The notes beneath the pieces are model-generated. The model was not told the origin of the DNA. It saw nothing but the letters and a program-made list of their open reading frames with translations, and did not search any database. 64,000 nt of DNA from positions 20,508,501 through 20,572,500 of the forward strand of contig CATIUR010000001.1 in assembly GCA_949592205.1 (NCBI GenBank), written 5' to 3'. Positions 58,874 to 64,000 of the stretch are shown piece after piece. Position 1 is the first letter of the stretch. Every line of letters begins with the position of its first letter. The stretch comes from Helichrysum umbraculigerum (lineage: Eukaryota > Streptophyta > Magnoliopsida > Asterales > Asteraceae). The position numbers and the translations under genes are program-made.

Positions 58874-59643
58874 AACTCCCCCTTGTCATCAACTTGGTCA
58901 AATAAGTCTTCAATTAGTCTTCATTAACAAACTCTTTCATGTCTTTGACAATCAGAAACTCCCCCTTTGAGATAGCATGGTCTTCCAAGAAATCTTGATG
59001 TCCAAATTCATGTGACTGACACAAATTTATCATACAATAAGATCTTCAAACTCTGTGACCATCTCTCAATCATCAGCAGCTTCTCCGATAGAATTATCTT
59101 CACAATCTTTGGAGAATAACCGACATCCATTACATCTTCAATATTTGACTTTAACAAGATATGTGATGTTTGAAGAAAATAACATAGAAATAAAATCTTT
59201 TTGTATTTTCTTTTTAAAGGAAAAGTAAATAACAAAGATTAAAATAAATTTGGGGATCGGATTGTTTTAAGTCTGCTTAGGGATCATATCAGGCCAACAT
59301 GCAATTATTAGCAAATAGTAAGTGTTATTTCGATCATCAGTATATTTGTCCACTTTAAATTTACTTGACATATTTAAAGCACCTTTTATAAAAATTAGTT
59401 CAAGACGATCATCGGTATTGTTTGTCCACTTAAACATGTTACATCCGTATCTGTGAGCTAACCTTTATTGTTAGTATGAATATTAATTTTGAGAAACCTA
59501 TTATATGATATACTGATAAACTTCAGTAAAACAAACACTGCATATTCACACAAGGTAGAGATTACAAGACCAAGTTTATCTCGGTTTTCTCGTAACATAC
59601 ACTTGATATTTATATTTAGGCATACATCAAACCGACTATGAAG

Positions 59644-59694
59644 ATACTAGTGGCCCCAGATCTGTACTTAGTACAACAGAGGGTCCCTTAGTAT
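59644..59694 (-). other. Conserved 3' hairpin H10
   Basis: ATACTA (59644-59649) with TAGTAT (59689-59694); inner TGTAC/GTACA with a 3-nt loop (TTA here, AAA in H8). Confidence 0.7.
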
Positions 59695-59722
59695 GAACAT
59701 AACAAGTTTGAGACTATTTGCA

Positions 59723-59775
59723 TAACTAATGGATTCAGGTCTGTACGTGAGTACAACAATAGTCACCATTAGTTA
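59723..59775 (-). other. Conserved 3' hairpin H11
   Basis: TAACTAATGG (59723-59732) with CCATTAGTTA (59766-59775); inner TGTAC/GTACA. Counterpart of H9. Confidence 0.78.
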
Positions 59776-60566
59776 GGCGAATAATCATATTATCACTATA
59801 TGCCCATTTTACATTTACATAATTATGACAGTGTATGATAGTACTTCCATTTATCAATTAAGACTTATGTCATACATCATATAACATTTTTCTCAAAGTA
59901 ATAAACAAGTTTTATTATTACTTCTTACTCACTCACAAACCGGTGTGTACCATGCCTACCAATACATCATATGATGAAGCTAATGTTTATAAAAGATGTG
60001 TTAAATATACCAGATAAACCTACTGACACATCAAACATAAACCTTAAAATTTCCATTTTTATGCATGTCACCCGATGTACTATCATATCCCAAGTTGTTT
60101 TACAGACACACAATCCAACATCTTTTCAAGACTTAAGAATCTTGCTATTCACATTTCTGAATTAAATAATCAAAATTTTTAATATTCAGAATTACTCCCC
60201 CTGAACAGCAAATTCTTATATCCAATCCAAAAAATACTCCCCTTAAACATTAAACATATTTTTGTATTTTTTTAATTGAATAAATTTCGCAACATTGCAT
60301 TTCTTTAATACTAAAAAGTATAAAGAATGGCTGTTGCATTTATAATAAAATTTAAAAGAAAAGTATCAAAATCACATATCAAGTCAAATCAAATGCCTGT
60401 TATCACTTTTACCACCTCGTAACATCGAAAATCTCATCCAATCACAATCATAAATAATCACACACAACCACCTTGAAAACAATCTTCCAACAAATATCCA
60501 CATCCTTGCAATCACAAAAATATTAGCTAATAAAAACCTGACTGCACCACCACAAACAATTAAACG

Positions 60567-62856
60567 TTAGTACTTATGGGACACCCAATTCTTGATAGAC
60601 TTGGGTTGTCCATGATCATCCATAACCATCACATCAATGAGTTTATGATATTTTAAAAACTCAAAAGATTTCATTGATGTGTTGTTTGTGGATTTTGGTT
60701 TCCAAACCTTTGTAGATTCAGATGAGTTGTTTTCAACAATGTTGTGCTGTTGAACTTGAGGTTTACTAGACACAACTTTGTTTACTCTAGCCACGGGTTT
60801 TGGAGAAGAGGATGCATATCTTGATATAGGCGAATATGAAGCACGCCTAGAAAACGAATTTGAATAAGAATTCCTAAAGGAGGAAGTTCTTGGCATCCCT
60901 CTACCAAACCTATCTAGGGATAATAACCGACAATCCCTAATTATATGTCCTTGTTGTCCACAATGGAAACAAGAACGTCGTTCAATGTACGACCTATTCC
61001 AATGATTACCCACAAAAGGTTGAGGTGGAGAATGAACTGTTGGAGGCTTAGAAGATGAGGCATTTACAGGACGTGAACACTTATGTGTACACGTTGATGT
61101 AGAAGCCTCAGAAGTTGAACAAGTTGATGTTGAAGGTTGTTCACTTTTAGATTTTACATTTGAATCCTTCATTTGATATTGAACCCTTTTGGATTCATTT
61201 TCAACCTTGTTTTTACCCTTTGTATTTGAAACCTTTACAGTTTCATTGGTAAGTATATGATTTTCTGGCTTTACATTAACTTTTTCAACTTTGATTTCAG
61301 CCTCTTCCGGTAGATCCTCTATCTCAACACCCTCCTCTACACTAACTGGAGGTGTATTATCAGACTTAACAAAAGTAGGCAAGGGATACTCTGTCCGTTT
61401 AGTTTTCTCCTTTGCCTGCCTTTTGGGATTGGATGTAGCTTCTTTAGACTTTGTAGCTGACCATGATGAGTAGTCAGCCACAAGTTCTTCGGTGCCTTCC
61501 TTAACAGGCTTAGGATAATAGTTAGTGGGAGGTGGATACCCAAGTCCCGCTTTACTTTTATCTGTCCTCATCTTGTCAACCATTTCATCGAAGAGTTTAT
61601 GAGAATTTTTTAAAATTGTCAGACTCAGACTTTAGCTCAGAAAGTTCTTTATTCAAAAGTTCCATTTCTTTAAGATAGCTATTAATAGCATCCTGTTGGC
61701 TAAAAACTTTAGACTTGTATTTTTCAGTGTCTAACTTATAAGCCTCAATTTGTTTTTCATAAAGAAATTCATTAGCTTTCAAAAACTTGTTTGACTCGGT
61801 GAGTTTAACAACTTTTTCTCGCAACTCTAAATTGTCATATTGATAATTCTTAAGAGATTCAGTCAATGTTAAACAAGAAACACAGTTTATGGGTACCTTA
61901 GGTTCATCATGTACCGCATGTATCTTTGCCAAAAGCGCACTGTGTTGAACCTCTCCTTGAAGTGCACTAAAATCAAACACTCCCTGAGAATACACCGTCA
62001 TAGCCTGTGATGTTGTATTCTTCTCTGGAGTCGTTGGAGCTGTAGGAGTAGTGAATCCAGATGAAGGATATTTTACTTTCTCACACTCCTTAGCAAAGTG
62101 CCCATGAATCTGACAGTTCTTGCATTTCACTTTGCTTTTATTAAAACCAAGACCTGTATCACCATCATCATCCAGGTCTTTTCTACCCGTTCTCTGAAGA
62201 AACTTCTTGGTTCTTTGGGTTATCATGGCCATGCTCCATTTGATGTCCATTTGCTCGAGATCATCAGAATCGATCTGTTCAAAGTCTTCCTCAGTAAGCT
62301 GTAGAGTACTAGCCTTCTTTGAAAGGAAAGTCTCATAAGAGTTGAGGAAAGCTGCAAAGATTGTAGCATGATCCTCAGTAGCCTTTGAAGGAGCTGTATG
62401 ATCTGTATGAGAAGTATAGGAAGCATATGAAGTGCTAGTAGAAGTAGATGCTGCTGAGTTGGAAGTAGATCTGGAAGTATCATTTAGACTAGGAACTTGA
62501 ATATTAGCCTCTGACTTCTTTTCCTTTTGATCGTAAGCCACTATAAGAGCATCCCATAAACTTATAGAAGTTGCTTGATTTTTAAATTCATTAATCACAA
62601 CTTCTGGCAAACACTTGGTAATCATCTCATATGCTCTATTGTCTTTATCAAACTCTGCTCGTTCCTTGACGGACATTTGTGCTCTTGATTTAAGCACCCC
62701 ATCGAGTCTTGGTTGCTCATATAGATCAATGGTGTTAAACCAATTCCACAGATTTGGATCTTTGTATTCAATGAAATTGCATAACTTAATCTTCCAACTA
62801 GCAAAATCACTATAGAACAAGGATGTAGAAGGAGGCACTTTGTTACCAAAAGCCAT
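60567..62856 (-). pseudogene. Sirevirus-like Gag, gag-only element
   Basis: ATG 62856. N-terminal module (SLFYSDFASWKIKLCNFIEYKD, MSVKERAEFDKDNRAYEMI, SLWDALIVAYDQ) differs strongly from the gag at 25515-28096 and lacks about 140 residues of its gag domain. From KKEKKSEANIQ on, the two are about 90% alike: zinc knuckle CKNCQIHGHFAKEC, coiled-coil segment (LRENVV-type to EMELLNKELSELK), second knuckle CFHCGQQGHIIRDC. A single-base frameshift at an A-run near 61605 splits it. Ends NWVSHKY before TAA. Confidence 0.82.
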
Positions 62857-63633
62857 TTACGAATGTTCCCTCCAAAATTGAATTCGAAAATTTCGAAAAC
62901 CGACAGAGTGTAGCGAAACTTTTCCGACACTAAAATAAAGCTATTCTAAGCCTAAAAACAAAAGTTGAAATTACAAAATTTTCGCGTTTTTCCCGCCAAA
63001 ATTTCGTCCGAAAACGTCAAAAAAATGGCCGGGTAAAATGAAACTTTTTCTAGCCTAAAATTGAACACTTTTAAGACTATGGAAAAAATTTGAAAACGCA
63101 AATTTTTTTTTTTTTTTTTTTTTTTTTAACGAAACTAGAACGAGGTTAATGTCGCAGAAAAAATAGCAACGTCGCAGCGGTACGTCGCAGAAGTCCGATG
63201 ACTCAATTAAGAATCGAAAATGCGACGTTGAGAGTTACGTCACAGAGGACGTCGCAGAATCACACTATGCGACGTTGAGAGGTACGTCGCAGATGACGTC
63301 GCAGAGTACGTCGCACAGACTAATTAAAGTCCAAATTACTACGTCGCACGCAACGTCGCAGCTGACGTCGTAGGTAATGTCGCAAAACTTAGCGACGTCG
63401 CAGGTGACGTCGCACAATCGGGCTGCAGCGGCCAAAACCCCAAAAAATCGAAAATTTTCGAAACCCTAACGAAATTTCGAAAACCAAACGTCGATCTAAC
63501 CCAAAAACACCTCCAGAAATCGATCTTAATCAAGCAAATCAACTTAGAAACGATTAATAACAATTAATACCTTCGCGAATCAATCGAGAACACCCAAAAT
63601 AACGATCCGAAACCGACGAATCCTTGATTCTTC
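62857..63633 (-). other. Gag leader with ACGTCGCA array and poly(A)
   Basis: Same layout as 28097-28937: about a dozen ACGTCGCA/TGCGACGT octamers (63150-63415), then a 25-nt poly(A) on the sense strand (plus T, 63103-63127), then about 245 nt to the ATG. Confidence 0.78.
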
Positions 63634-63646
63634 GGCTCTGATACCA
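63634..63646 (-). other. Primer binding site, initiator tRNA-Met
   Basis: Sense TGGTATCAGAGCC, exact, two bases from the LTR at 63649. Confidence 0.9.
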
Positions 63647-63648
63647 GT

Positions 63649-64000
63649 TGATAGTCCCGCACACGTGAGATCTGATCGGATCGTATAAACAATGAATAAC
63701 AAACGATAATGATTCACGAACACACAAACGATTCTCTATAATCTTTTGTATATATTCACAATTGATAATATACGATTCAGACTCAAACTCGTTTCTCTGT
63801 CTCCTCTCTCACACAAAACGGCCCTCTCTCTCTCTATATGACGTCCAACCCTAAAACTAACTTGTAACTCGCTATTTATATCGACCTACTGGACCCTGCG
63901 ACGTTAAGCCCAACGTCGCAGGCCTAGACCCTTGCGACGTCTGACCCGACGTCGCAGGCCCAATTACAATGTCACCATTCTATGTATATTTCATTTACAG
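63649..64000 (-). repeat. Sirevirus-like 5' LTR, partial (window edge)
   Basis: Nearly identical to 58422-58773 over the visible 352 bp. TATA at 63872-63880, dyads at 63897-63920 and 63933-63956. Confidence 0.88.

Larger units (their letters stand above)
58874..60566 (-). other. 3' noncoding region, gag-only element
   Basis: No ORF. Multiple GGGGGAG-type tracts on the sense strand (about 58874, 58959, 60195, 60237) and hairpins H10 and H11. Close match to 23842-25514. Confidence 0.72.
58422..64000 (-). mobile_element. Gag-only Sirevirus-like copia element, runs off the window
   Basis: LTR 58422-58873, 3' noncoding region, gag 60567-62856, leader, iMet PBS (63634-63646), second LTR from 63649. 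No pol. Same plan as the composite at 18873-29422 without the captured parts, so it shows the basic unit: about 5.7 kb. Confidence 0.85.

Overview
This window is repeat-rich nuclear DNA from a flowering plant. I see no host gene, tRNA, rRNA or CRISPR array. Nearly every base can be assigned to LTR retrotransposons inserted into or broken against one another. The post-pol ORF of the plus-strand copia element and the Tekay-type gag resemble families I know mainly from Asteraceae, so a daisy-family genome is my best guess; this is inference from memory.

Layout, left to right. (1) 1-1092: end of a minus-strand Tekay-like LTR inside an Athila-type gypsy integrase. (2) 1093-11782, plus strand: Athila 3' end, one 1.49-kb LTR (2433-3924), then PBS, decayed gag, protease, RT and RNase H, cut off in integrase. 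Its gag is split by a 3.07-kb solo LTR (5299-8363, TSD ATTTC). (3) 11783-35613, minus strand: a Tekay/Del-like chromovirus with 3.8-kb LTRs, iMet PBS, an extra ORF before gag, and a decayed gag-pol. Its gag is split by a 10.55-kb composite Sirevirus-like element (18873-29422, TSD GTTTC) that carries a captured Athila pol fragment, a foreign LTR fragment and a third internal LTR. (4) 35614-54058, plus strand: a Sirevirus-like copia with gag, pol and a long env-position ORF, lacking its 5' end. The env-position ORF is split by a 7.87-kb noncoding LTR element (45009-52879, TSD AGATT). (5) 54059-58421, minus strand: a second Athila element (LTR, 3' noncoding region, Athila ORF). (6) 58422 to the window end, minus strand: a gag-only Sirevirus-like element that interrupts it.

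How the parts work: autonomous elements encode Gag (particle), protease, RT/RNase H and integrase. The gag-only copia elements and the noncoding element would depend on enzymes from relatives. Almost every ORF has stops or frameshifts, so most copies are dead.

Most notable are non-protein structures. (a) A hairpin with a conserved inner half (CTCTGTTGTAC, 3-4 nt loop, GTACAGACCTG) and a variable but always complementary outer stem occurs 11 times in the 3' noncoding regions of both Athila gypsy and Sirevirus copia elements; that whole 3' segment appears shared between the two superfamilies. (b) Nearly every LTR family here has short CpG-rich palindromes, usually in pairs 18-22 bp apart (able to fold as hairpins with 6-8 nt loops), with compensating base changes between families. 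In Athila and Sirevirus LTRs the cassette ends 16-19 bp upstream of the TATA box. (c) A CCACTGTTAG-like decamer is scattered through the plus-strand copia element.
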